DNA from: Myxococcota bacterium
GTDB taxonomy: Bacteria > Myxococcota_A > UBA9160 > PR03
NCBI GenBank assembly: GCA_030066475.1
Contig: JASJBO010000005.1
Span: 1-32,254, forward strand
DNA length: 32,254 nt
Reading direction: 5' to 3'
The notes below the pieces were generated by a model. That model was not told the DNA's origin. It did not search any database and worked only from the letters and a program-made list of their open reading frames with translations. Positions 1 through 6,781 of this stretch are shown here, in pieces (position 1 is the first letter of the stretch; each line of letters opens with the position of its first letter). The translations under genes and the position numbers were made by a program.

Positions 1-330
1 CAGACACGCCAGCGGCACCTCGTGGCGGCCGAGCGCCCGGTGCAGCGCCAGCGCGTGGGCCACGCCGAGTCCGTGGCTCGAGCTCGCCTCGGCGCGCGCG
101 AGCTGGCCCGGGTCGAGCCGGCGCAGCGCGCCCGCGTCGCCTCCGGCACGCACGGCGTCCACCAGCAGGGCCGCCTCGGCGCCCTCCAGGGCGTCGAGCA
201 GGTCGGGCACCGGGCGCCCGCACTCCACCACCTGGACGCCCGGGCAGTCCGTCGCGTCCAGGTGGCGCGCCACCAGCAGGCCCGCGGCGTCGTCGCCGTG
301 CGGGCTGCCGATCCCGATCACCCGCCGCAC
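1..330 (-). CDS. NiFe hydrogenase maturation protease, C-terminus cut by window edge
   Basis: The first 110 residues are visible, and the gene runs off the left edge. The family (HyaD/HybD/HycI/HoxW type endopeptidases) removes a short C-terminal tail from the large subunit once nickel is inserted. The N-terminus has the expected GIGSPHGDD glycine/aspartate motif (residues 6-14). Two further candidate nickel-sensing residues fit the family pattern: D58 in LVDAV and H86 in SSHGLG. The chosen GTG start overlaps the end of the large-subunit gene by 13 bases, which suggests translational coupling. The likely substrate is that neighbour, whose C-terminus carries a 15-residue tail after the last metal-binding His. 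The missing C-terminus cannot be assessed. Confidence 0.85.
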   Translation of the reverse strand, partial: MRRVIGIGSPHGDDAAGLLVARHLDATDCPGVQVVECGRPVPDLLDALEGAEAALLVDAVRAGGDAGALRRLDPGQLARAEASSSHGLGVAHALALHRALGRHEVPLACL

Positions 331-1631
331 GGCGGCTCCCGCCGCTCGACGTGCAGCTCCAGGAAGTGGGTTGCGCACGAGATGCAGGGGTCGTAGTCGC
401 GGATGGCGGCCTCGCAGGCGCGTCGCGCGGCATCGTCCGGCAGGCCCAGCACCGACGGCGCCAGGCGCCGCAGATCGGCCTCGATGCGCGCCTGGTTCTG
501 CGACGTGGGCGGGACGATGCGCAAGGCGCGCACGAGTCCCTCGGCGTCGGTCTCGACCCGGATGTAGAGCAGCCCGCGCGGCGCCTCGGTGGCGCCGTGT
601 CCCGTCGCGGCGCGGGGCGCGCACGCCGGCGCGGGGGCATCGGGCGGCTCGTAGGACTCGATGGCGCGCACGGCGTCGTCGCACGCCTGGATCACCTCGA
701 TGCCGCGCGCGAACACCGAGGCGGCGGGGTCGGTCGCCTCGAAGCGCTCGGCCAGGTCGACGCGGGCGGCGGCCGCCGCCGCGCCCAGCCGGTCCGCGTT
801 CAGGTGCACGCGGGCGAGCGGCCCGACCTGGTAGTCGCTGCCCTCGGGCCGGCGCAGGCAGTGCAGGGCCGTCGAGTGCTCGACCTGGCGCTCCTCGAAG
901 GCCTCGTCGAAGGCCTCGGCGGCGACGTCGAGTCCGCGGCTCGACGCGATGCGGCCCTCGTTCATCGGGTACTCGTCGGGATGGCGCAGGGCCACCAGCT
1001 CGACGGGCTGCGGCCGGTGCGGCACCGGCAGCGCCTGGAACCAGCGCAGCAGCGCCTCGGCCTCGCCGCGCGCCCGGCGCAGCTCGTCGTCGAGCGCGGT
1101 CAGCTCGTCGCGGCGCGGCAGCCGGTGGAAGCCGCCGATGCGGACGCCGACGGGGTTCACCGCGCGTCCGCCCAGCAGCACCAGGATCCGGTTGCCGAGT
1201 CCGCGCAGCCGCAGGGCGCGCTCCACCACCGACGCGTGCTCGCGCCCGATCGACATCGCGTCGTGCAGCCCCAGGTAGTCTGGCGCCGCTAGGAAGATCA
1301 TGTGGAGCACGTGGCTCTCGATCCACTCGCCGGCGTAGTAGAGCCGGCGCAGCGCGCGGATCCCCGGGTGCACGTCGACGCCCCAGGCCGACTCGAGGGC
1401 GTGGGCGACGCTCATCTGGTAGGCGACCGGACAGATGCCGCAGATGCGCGCCAGCAGGTCGGGGAGCTCGCTGGCGCGGCGGCCCGCGGCGAACGCCTCG
1501 AAGAAGCGGGGGGGCTCGAAGATCTCGAGCCGCAGCTCCACCACGCGCTCGCCCTCGACGACCAGGTGCAGGGCCCCCTCGCCCTCGACGCGCGCCAGGG
1601 CGCCTACCTCGATGCGGCGGCGCTCGCTCAT
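318..1631 (-). CDS. hydA: Group 3b NiFe hydrogenase large (alpha) subunit
   Basis: This 437-residue cytoplasmic subunit holds the NiFe(CN)2CO active site of a bidirectional NAD(P)-linked hydrogenase, also called sulfhydrogenase in archaea. The four nickel-binding cysteines are present: C64 and C67 in RICGICP, and C416 and C419 in DPCISCATH. H422 is followed by a 15-residue tail of the kind removed by the maturation protease, which is encoded directly downstream. Length matches the 3b alpha family (about 430). The ATG overlaps the delta stop as ATGA. Subunit order beta-gamma-delta-alpha assigns group 3b rather than 3d (Hox) or a membrane uptake enzyme. Physiological direction (H2 oxidation or fermentative H2 release) cannot be read from sequence. 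Confidence 0.95.
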   Translation of the reverse strand: MSERRRIEVGALARVEGEGALHLVVEGERVVELRLEIFEPPRFFEAFAAGRRASELPDLLARICGICPVAYQMSVAHALESAWGVDVHPGIRALRRLYYAGEWIESHVLHMIFLAAPDYLGLHDAMSIGREHASVVERALRLRGLGNRILVLLGGRAVNPVGVRIGGFHRLPRRDELTALDDELRRARGEAEALLRWFQALPVPHRPQPVELVALRHPDEYPMNEGRIASSRGLDVAAEAFDEAFEERQVEHSTALHCLRRPEGSDYQVGPLARVHLNADRLGAAAAAARVDLAERFEATDPAASVFARGIEVIQACDDAVRAIESYEPPDAPAPACAPRAATGHGATEAPRGLLYIRVETDAEGLVRALRIVPPTSQNQARIEADLRRLAPSVLGLPDDAARRACEAAIRDYDPCISCATHFLELHVERREPPCGG

Positions 1632-2413
1632 CCGTCCGCCTCCAGCGCATCGGCCAGCTCGCGGAACTTCCGGCGCCAGCCGTTCACGTGGCGCAGCCGT
1701 TGGACCACCTCGCGACGCGGGACCCCGGAGGCCTCGAGCTGCCGCGCCCAGGCGGCCGCATTGGGATCGGCGCTCGGCCCGAAGCAGGCGTAGCAGTCGC
1801 GACCCAGCGCGGGACAGATGGCGCCGCAGCCGGCGCGCGTGATCGGGCCCATGCAGGCGATCCCGCGCGTGACGGCGACACAGGCGATGCCGGCCCGCTT
1901 GCACTCGAGGCACACGCTGGCGCCGGGCAGGTCGGGAGTGGCCCCCATGAGCAGCCGCACGAGCACGCGTCGTACCTGCTCGCCGTTGACCGGGCAGCCC
2001 TGCAGCTCGGCGTCCACCCGGACGTGGTCCGAGATCGGGGTCGACTGCGCCAGCGTCTCGATCCACTCCGGGTGCGGATAGACCGTGCGCGTCCAGGTCT
2101 CCACGTCGCCGCGATTGCGCAGCGCCTGGATGCCGCCGCTCGTGGCGCACGCGCCGATCGTGACCAGCCAGCGCGCCCGCTCGCGCACCAGGCGGATGCG
2201 CTCCAGGTCCGCCGCGGTGGTGATGCTGCCCTCGACGAGCGCCACGTCGAGCGCGGCGCCGTCGTCGGGGCGGCTGGTGGCCTCGAGGAAGACCGCCACG
2301 TCGTAGCGCTCGGTCAGCGCCAGGAAGTCGGCCTCGAGGTTGAGCAGGGAGACCTGGCAGCCGTCGCACGAGGCGAACTTGAAGACCCCGAGTCGCGCGC
2401 GCTCTTCGCTCAT
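1628..2413 (-). CDS. hydD: Group 3b NiFe hydrogenase small (delta) subunit
   Basis: This 261-residue subunit carries the iron-sulfur relay between the NiFe site and the diaphorase subunits. C16 and C19 in the N-terminal SCDGC motif, with later cysteines in GACATSGG and QGCPVNG, form the proximal 4Fe-4S site. The cysteine-rich second half (CLECK, GIACMGPITRAGCGAICP, CYAC) supplies medial and distal clusters. There is no Tat signal and no membrane anchor, so it is cytoplasmic, as expected for group 3. The ATG overlaps the gamma stop (ATGA) and its own stop overlaps the alpha start, so the subunits should be made in step. A longer in-frame start exists upstream inside the gamma gene, but the overlap start is far more plausible. 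Confidence 0.94.
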   Translation of the reverse strand: MSEERARLGVFKFASCDGCQVSLLNLEADFLALTERYDVAVFLEATSRPDDGAALDVALVEGSITTAADLERIRLVRERARWLVTIGACATSGGIQALRNRGDVETWTRTVYPHPEWIETLAQSTPISDHVRVDAELQGCPVNGEQVRRVLVRLLMGATPDLPGASVCLECKRAGIACVAVTRGIACMGPITRAGCGAICPALGRDCYACFGPSADPNAAAWARQLEASGVPRREVVQRLRHVNGWRRKFRELADALEADG

Positions 2414-3255
2414 AGCCCGCGGACCCCCAGCAGGCGCGAGACCCGCGACCAGGGGAAGATCGGCCCTTCGCGGCAAACGAAGAGCGGGCCGAGCTGGCAG
2501 TGTCCACACTGCCCGATGCCGCACTGCATGTGGCGCTCGAGCGAGACGAAGATGCGCTCGGGACGCACGCCGCGGCGCCCCAGGGTGCGCGCGGCGGCCC
2601 GGATCATCACCTCGGGGCCGCACAGGAACACCATCGTGCGCTCCGGCTCGAGCGGCACCTCCTCGAACAGCTCGGTCACCACGCCGGAGCGGTCGCGCCA
2701 GGTGCGGTCCGGGTGGTCGGCGGTGAGCAGGATCTCGGCGTCCGGCTCGCGGCGCCAGGCCTCGAAGCGCGAGCGGTGCACCAGGTCCTCGGGCTTCTTC
2801 ACGCCGTGGAGCACGCTCACGTGTCCGTAGGCGCGGCGGCGGCGGAACACGTAGTCGATCGCACCCGTCACCGGCGCGCAGCCGACCCCGCCGGTCACCA
2901 CCAGCAGGTCGTGGAAGCGGGCCTCGTGCAGCGGCCAGCCGCGCCCGTAGGGGCCGCGCACGCCGATCACGTCCCCCACGTCGAGCCGGTCGATCACGCG
3001 CGTGGTGCGGCCGACGATGCGGATGGTGTGCTCGAGGTCCTCGTCGTACGGGTCGGAGGAGACCGAGATGGCGACCTCACCGACCCCCGCGACCGAGACC
3101 ATGTTGAACTGGCCGGGCAGGAAGTCGAAGCGGGGCCGCGCGGCGGGGTCGAGCAGACGCAGGCTGTAGGCGTGGATGTCCGCGCCGAAGGAGCGCTTCT
3201 CGACGATGCGCGCCGGCTCGGGGAGCATCGGGTGGGGCAGGGCGGGGGCGCTCAC
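2410..3255 (-). CDS. hydG: Group 3b hydrogenase gamma subunit, FAD/NAD(P)-binding diaphorase
   Basis: This 281-residue flavoprotein resembles the electron-transfer subunit of dihydroorotate dehydrogenase (PyrK) and NADPH:ferredoxin reductases. The N-terminal barrel has the flavin motif PGQFNMVSV (47-55). The nucleotide-binding half has TGGVGCAP (121-128) and LCGPEVMI (211-218). A C-terminal 2Fe-2S site is formed by C245, C250, C253 and C261. It passes electrons between NAD(P)H and the iron-sulfur relay of beta and delta. The start is GTG in a GTGA overlap with the beta stop. An in-frame ATG nine codons later could also serve but lacks the overlap. Confidence 0.92.
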   Translation of the reverse strand: MSAPALPHPMLPEPARIVEKRSFGADIHAYSLRLLDPAARPRFDFLPGQFNMVSVAGVGEVAISVSSDPYDEDLEHTIRIVGRTTRVIDRLDVGDVIGVRGPYGRGWPLHEARFHDLLVVTGGVGCAPVTGAIDYVFRRRRAYGHVSVLHGVKKPEDLVHRSRFEAWRREPDAEILLTADHPDRTWRDRSGVVTELFEEVPLEPERTMVFLCGPEVMIRAAARTLGRRGVRPERIFVSLERHMQCGIGQCGHCQLGPLFVCREGPIFPWSRVSRLLGVRGL

Positions 3256-4379
3256 GACGGCTCCTCGCACAGCGCGGCCGCCTCCTCGGTGAGGTCGATG
3301 CCAGCCGGGCACCAGGTGATGCAGCGGCCGCAGCCCACGCAGCCGGGCGTCCCGAACTGCCGGGTCCAGGTGGCGAGCTTGTGGAGCAGCCACTGGCGGT
3401 AGCGCTCGCGGACGCGCGAGCGGACGTCGAGCCCGTGGATGCGCGCGTAGCCGGGGTCGAAGCAGGAGCCCCACTCGCGCACCCGCAGCGTGTGGGTGCC
3501 GTCGAGGCTCGGCTCGTCGCGGATGTCGTGGCAGAAGCAGGTGGGACACACCTGGGTGCAGTTCGTGCAGCCGAGGCAGCGTTCGGCCACGTCGTCCCAG
3601 CGCGGATGGTTGGGTCGCTCGGGCAGTCGCTCGGGAAGGCCGCCGGCGTCGACGGCGCGGGGCATCGCCTCGGCGCAGGCCGCGAGATCGCGCGCCTCGC
3701 GCTCGAGCTGCTCCGCGGGGGCCTCGGCCAGGGCGAGGGCGTCGACGAGCGCGCGGCCGGCGCCGCTGCGGGTGCGCACCACGAAGCCTGCCTCGAGCTC
3801 CGTCAGACACAGGTCGAACGGACCGCTGGGCCCCGGCCCGGTGCCGAACGAGGTGCAGAAGCAGGTGCCGCCCGGCCGGGTGCAGGCCACCTCGATCAGG
3901 AAGAGCTCGCGGCGCCGCGCCGCGTAGGCCGGATCGGGGAAGCGGTCGCCGAGGAAGACGCGGTCCTGGATCGCGAGCGCCGAGACGTCGCAGGGCCGCA
4001 CGCCCAGGAGTGCCAGCGGCGCAGCGCCGGACTCGACCGGCTCCGCCCGGAAGTCGCGCCCCAGGCCCTCGGTCTGGATCTGGAGCAGGGGCTCGCGCGG
4101 CGCGAACGCGTGTCGCTTGGCGCCCTCGTGGCCGTGCACCAGCTCGAAGCAGCGCTCGGGCGCGCCCGGCTCGAGCCGGTAGCGGCCGGGCGCCTGGTGA
4201 TCGCGCCAGCCGCGGGCGAGCTCGCTCACGCGCTCCAACGGGCCCCACGAGGACAGCGCGTCCTGGACACTCTGTGCCCAGACCTCGTGCCCGCGCTCGC
4301 GCAGCGCGTCGATCAGGCGCTGGAGATCCGCGGCCGGAAGCCAGAGCGGGGAGGGGCTTTCCGCCTCAACCTGTGCCAT
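3252..4379 (-). CDS. hydB: Group 3b hydrogenase beta subunit, iron-sulfur protein
   Basis: This 375-residue protein belongs to the 4Fe-4S dicluster family that also contains the anaerobic sulfite reductase A subunit. Two ferredoxin-type sites lie near the C-terminus: C268, C271, C274, C278 and C347, C350, C353, C357. Further cysteines at C130, C166, C173 and C175 are typical of the beta-subunit family. It is the first gene of the operon beta-gamma-delta-alpha-protease, with all subunit genes overlapping by 4 bases. The ATG has a GAGG about 6 bases upstream and lies about 55 bases below a candidate sigma-54 start site. In-frame sequence continues upstream across the divergent promoter region but has no family similarity there, so it was not included. 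Confidence 0.92.
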   Translation of the reverse strand: MAQVEAESPSPLWLPAADLQRLIDALRERGHEVWAQSVQDALSSWGPLERVSELARGWRDHQAPGRYRLEPGAPERCFELVHGHEGAKRHAFAPREPLLQIQTEGLGRDFRAEPVESGAAPLALLGVRPCDVSALAIQDRVFLGDRFPDPAYAARRRELFLIEVACTRPGGTCFCTSFGTGPGPSGPFDLCLTELEAGFVVRTRSGAGRALVDALALAEAPAEQLEREARDLAACAEAMPRAVDAGGLPERLPERPNHPRWDDVAERCLGCTNCTQVCPTCFCHDIRDEPSLDGTHTLRVREWGSCFDPGYARIHGLDVRSRVRERYRQWLLHKLATWTRQFGTPGCVGCGRCITWCPAGIDLTEEAAALCEEPS

Positions 4380-4443
4380 CGTGCCTCGCGACGGGACGGC
4401 TCGCGCCTCACCCGAGACGCGCACTGCCCCCCAATGGCCGGTC

Positions 4444-4459
4444 TGCAGGCGACATGCCA
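4444..4459 (-). promoter_or_regulatory. Candidate sigma-54 promoter of the hydrogenase operon
   Basis: Read on the minus strand the site is TGGCATGTCGCCTGCA. It matches 10 of the 12 fixed positions of the -24/-12 consensus TGGCACG-N4-TTGCW and keeps the invariant GG-N10-GC spacing (GG at 4458-4457, GC at 4446-4445). Transcription would start near 4433, giving a leader of about 55 bases before the hydB ATG. Sigma-54 control of hydrogenase operons by HoxA/HupR-type activators is known in Proteobacteria. The assignment here is inferred from the motif and its position. Confidence 0.55.
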
Positions 4460-4471
4460 TGCTCGACCTGG

Positions 4472-4487
4472 CGGCACGCCGCGTGCA
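4472..4487 (+). promoter_or_regulatory. Candidate sigma-54 promoter of the coiled-coil/hemerythrin operon
   Basis: The site reads CGGCACGCCGCGTGCA, which matches 10 of 12 fixed positions of the -24/-12 consensus with correct GG-N10-GC spacing (4473-4474 and 4485-4486). The predicted start near 4498 leaves about 40 bases before the ATG at 4539, including an AAGGAGG ribosome site at 4522. It is 12 bases from the opposing candidate for the hydrogenase operon, so the two would share upstream DNA and probably activator sites. Confidence 0.55.
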
Positions 4488-4538
4488 GCCGAGCCAGAGC
4501 GGCCGTTCGAGACGAGCGGCCAAGGAGGACCGGACGAC

Positions 4539-4802
4539 ATGAGCGAGTGGAGCGAGCGCCTCTCGAGCGACCTGGACGAGCTGCGGCGGGTGCGCGACGA
4601 GCTGCGCGTGCAGGCGCATCTGGCGGCCGCCGAGGTGCGCGACCTGTGGGAGGAGACCGAGGACAAGCTCGGCCAGCTCGACACGAAGGTGAAGTCGGTG
4701 TCGAGCGTCGCCGAGCAGGAGCTCGAGGAGGTCGGACGTGCCGCGCGCGGCCTGGTCGACGAGATCCGCAGCGCCTACGAGCGAATCCGCAAGGCGCTGT
4801 GA
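4539..4802 (+). CDS. Small coiled-coil protein of unknown function
   Basis: This 87-residue, highly charged protein is predicted to be almost entirely alpha-helical, with heptad-like spacing of leucine, valine and alanine through most of its length (for example LSSDLDELRRVRDEL and DKLGQLDTKVKSV). It has no signal peptide, cysteine or membrane segment. I recognise no catalytic motif. The start is secure: ATG with AAGGAGG about ten bases upstream and 13 bases before the next gene. Its place between a hydrogenase operon, a hemerythrin and Hsp20, behind a candidate sigma-54 promoter, suggests a stress-associated structural or adaptor role. That role is inferred only from context. Confidence 0.8.
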   Translation: MSEWSERLSSDLDELRRVRDELRVQAHLAAAEVRDLWEETEDKLGQLDTKVKSVSSVAEQELEEVGRAARGLVDEIRSAYERIRKAL

Positions 4803-4815
4803 GCGAGGCGCCGCG

Positions 4816-5268
4816 GTGAGCCGCAACGCCCGGCTGGACGTCGGGCTCCAGCACCGGGTCGGGCGCATCGAGCGGCAGATCGCCACGCAGCACCGGCACC
4901 TCGCTCCGCTGTGCGAGCAGATCCGGTCGGCGCTCGAGCGCGGCGACCGCAGCGGTGCCCACGATGCCCTGCACGGCTACGAGCAGGCCATCCGGGCCCA
5001 CTTCGCGCTCGAGGACGAGATGTTCTTCCCGGCGCTCCACGGTCTGCACCCCGAGCACGGCGCCGCGCTCGAGGCGCTGTCCGCCGAGCACGATGCGCTG
5101 CGCGCGGGCGTGCGAGATCTGGCGGATCGCACGGGGCTCACGGATCTCTCCGCGCTGGCTCGCGCGCTCGACGCCTTCCAGCGCGCCCTGCGCCAGCACG
5201 AGGCGCGTGAAGAGGAGCTGGTGACCGCGGTGCGTCGCGCCTCGGCGACGCCCCAGCCCGGCTCCTGA
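4816..5268 (+). CDS. Hemerythrin-like (HHE) cation-binding protein
   Basis: This 150-residue four-helix protein has the His/Glu pattern of non-heme di-iron hemerythrin domains: H26 and H28 in the first helix, H62 with E66 in AHFALEDEMFFPAL, H92 in EHDAL, and H128 with E132 and E133 in QHEAREEEL. Such proteins bind O2, NO or act in iron and redox sensing. The exact ligand here cannot be told. It starts at GTG 13 bases after the coiled-coil gene, with a weak purine-rich ribosome site, and no better ATG lies in frame. The two genes form an operon behind a candidate sigma-54 promoter. A second HHE protein is encoded nearby on the other strand. Confidence 0.88.
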   Translation: MSRNARLDVGLQHRVGRIERQIATQHRHLAPLCEQIRSALERGDRSGAHDALHGYEQAIRAHFALEDEMFFPALHGLHPEHGAALEALSAEHDALRAGVRDLADRTGLTDLSALARALDAFQRALRQHEAREEELVTAVRRASATPQPGS

Positions 5269-5303
5269 GCCGCTCCGACCCGGCCAGGCGCGCCGGCGCT
5301 GGG

Positions 5304-5319
5304 TGGCACGGTGCTTGCT
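5304..5319 (+). promoter_or_regulatory. Sigma-54 (-24/-12) promoter of hsp20
   Basis: The sequence TGGCACGGTGCTTGCT is a complete match to the consensus TGGCACG-N4-TTGCW, with GG at 5305-5306 and GC at 5317-5318. A short T-run follows, also common at such promoters. It lies 60 bases upstream of the hsp20 ATG, with transcription predicted near 5330. A full 12-of-12 match by chance in a short intergenic gap is unlikely. An NtrC-type activator would be needed, and none is encoded in the window. Confidence 0.85.
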
Positions 5320-5379
5320 TTTCCATTCAGCCGAACACGCCCCTCGCAGGTGGGAGGGCGATCGGGAGGAGATGGACAC

Positions 5380-5817
5380 ATGGCACGAGAGGGAAGGTCG
5401 TTGCGCCTCTTTGATCCGTTCGATCTCGAGTCAGGGCGCGGGTCGGTGCTCGACCGGCTGTTCGATCGCGAGCGCGAGGGCGGCGGAACGGAGAGGTTCG
5501 CGCCCGCGGTGGACGTGGCCGAGAACGACGACCAGTACGTCGTGACCGCCGAGGTGCCGGGCGCCAGCAAGGACGACGTGACCGTGGAGATGCACGACAA
5601 CGTGCTGACGATCCGGGGCGAGAAGCGCAGCGAGCGCGAGGGCAAGAAGGAGCACAGCCGCTGGGTGGAGCGAACCTACGGGAGCTTCAGCCGCTCGTTC
5701 ACGCTGCCCGCCAACGCCGACGAGCACAACGTGCACGCCAGCTTTCGGGACGGCGTGCTCACGGTCGAGATCCCCAAGCGCGAGGAGGCCAAGCCTCGCA
5801 CGATCGCGGTCCAGTAG
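5380..5817 (+). CDS. Hsp20/alpha-crystallin small heat shock protein
   Basis: This 145-residue ATP-independent holdase has a variable N-terminal arm (1-39) containing LFDPFD, an alpha-crystallin domain from about residue 40 (FAPAVDVAENDDQYVV) to 133, and a short C-terminal tail. Hallmarks seen are AEVPGASKDDVTVEMHDNVLTIRGEK and the conserved GVLTVEIPK at 125-133. The start is set by GGGAGGAG at 5364-5371. An earlier in-frame GTG at 5311 lies inside the promoter and is rejected. The gene is four bases ahead of a CBS-pair gene, so the two are co-transcribed. The sigma-54 promoter replaces the usual sigma-32 or HrcA/CIRCE control of small heat shock genes. It is similar in kind to HspX/Acr of the mycobacterial dormancy response. 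Confidence 0.95.
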   Translation: MAREGRSLRLFDPFDLESGRGSVLDRLFDREREGGGTERFAPAVDVAENDDQYVVTAEVPGASKDDVTVEMHDNVLTIRGEKRSEREGKKEHSRWVERTYGSFSRSFTLPANADEHNVHASFRDGVLTVEIPKREEAKPRTIAVQ

Positions 5818-5821
5818 CCGC

Positions 5822-6322
5822 GTGGGCTTGCTCGCCCGGGACATAATGAGTGCCGAGGTGCGTAGCGTGGTCCCGCGGGTCGCGCTGAGCGATCTCGAGC
5901 GCGAGCTGCTCGAGGAGGGGGTCGGCGGGTTTCCCGTGGTGGAGTCCGGGCGGCTGGTCGGCATGGTGTCGCGTTCCGACGTGGTGCGGCAGCTCTCCGT
6001 CGAGCAGAGCGTCGGAGAGCTGCTCGCCGACACCTACCGCGACCTGGGCAGCGAGGAGGAGGCCGATTCCAGCGCGGGCGAGGCGATCGCGCGGCACGTC
6101 GGGCGCCGCATGGAGACGCTGCGGGTCGAGGACGTGATGAGCCGCGACGTCGTGAGCGTCGCTCCGGACGCACCCGTCGAGCAGGTCGCGGCCGTGCTGG
6201 CGAGCCACCGCATCCACCGGGTGCCGGTGGTGGACGAGAAGGACCAGCTCGTGGGCGTGATCTCGACGGCCGACTTCGTCCTGCTCGTCGCCGAGGGCAA
6301 GGCGGTGCTGCGCTCAGCCTGA
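5822..6322 (+). CDS. CBS-domain pair protein (Hrp1-like)
   Basis: This 166-residue protein consists of two CBS domains and little else. Domain 1 (about 1-60) has ARDIMSAEVRSV and GGFPVVESGRLVGMVSRSDVVR. Domain 2 (about 100-160) has VEDVMSRDVVSVAPDAPVEQVA and HRIHRVPVVDEKDQLVGVISTADFV. Such stand-alone pairs bind adenine nucleotides and regulate partners. Mycobacterial Hrp1, induced by hypoxia, has the same layout. The start is GTG four bases after the hsp20 stop; the ATG at 5846 would cut into the first domain. The end overlaps the convergent hemerythrin gene by 9 bases. The partner protein is unknown. Confidence 0.9.
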   Translation: MGLLARDIMSAEVRSVVPRVALSDLERELLEEGVGGFPVVESGRLVGMVSRSDVVRQLSVEQSVGELLADTYRDLGSEEEADSSAGEAIARHVGRRMETLRVEDVMSRDVVSVAPDAPVEQVAAVLASHRIHRVPVVDEKDQLVGVISTADFVLLVAEGKAVLRSA

Positions 6323-6766
6323 CATCCCGTCGATCGTGACGACGTCGTCGCGCAGGACGCGGGGGTCGAGCAGGTCCTGCTCCTCCTCCGCCATGTCGCG
6401 CCGCAGCAGCTCGACGAGATCGAGCACGTCGCGCGCCACCAGCGGAGCCGGTCGCGTGCCGTCGAGGAGCCGGTCGAGCACCGCCGCGAGCACCTCGCGC
6501 TGCTCGCGGTGGTCGGCGTCGAGCCGTGCGACCCGCTCCTTGCCCCAGGCATCGGCGTCCGCGAGGGCCGGGCGCAGGAAGCGGTCCTCCCACTTCATGT
6601 GGGTGCCGAGCACCTCCAGGAACAGCGCGGCCTCGCCCCGGAGCGTCCGGGCCTGGTCGGTGTCGCCGTCCGCCACCTGTCGGGCCAGCTCGGCCAGAGC
6701 CACGAGCCGCTCGCGCAGCGCCTCGTGGTCCTGCAGCACGCGGCGCCGGATCTCGGTGGGATTCAT
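6314..6766 (-). CDS. Second hemerythrin-like (HHE) protein, one metal-ligand position altered
   Basis: This 150-residue protein has the helical hemerythrin-like layout: H14 in DHEAL, H56 and E60 in GTHMKWEDRFLRPAL, H86 in DADHREQ, and an acidic fourth helix RRDMAEEEQDLL. In most family members that last helix carries a His four residues before the Glu; here the position is D124, so the di-iron site may be altered or mononuclear. A GGAGGA ribosome site precedes the ATG. It follows hemN by 15 bases on the same strand, so the two form an operon. It meets the CBS gene tail to tail. Confidence 0.85.
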   Translation of the reverse strand: MNPTEIRRRVLQDHEALRERLVALAELARQVADGDTDQARTLRGEAALFLEVLGTHMKWEDRFLRPALADADAWGKERVARLDADHREQREVLAAVLDRLLDGTRPAPLVARDVLDLVELLRRDMAEEEQDLLDPRVLRDDVVTIDGMSG

Positions 6767-6781
6767 CGGAAGTCCTCCATC

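Noticed and set aside
371..2830. 819-codon plus-strand frame over the hydrogenase operon
   Set aside because: Arg/Ala/Gly/Pro-rich shadow of the hydrogenase alpha, delta and gamma genes; no domain visible.
5269..5303. Stem-loop after the first hemerythrin gene as a terminator
   Set aside because: The stem needs a bulge and lacks a T-run; support is too weak.
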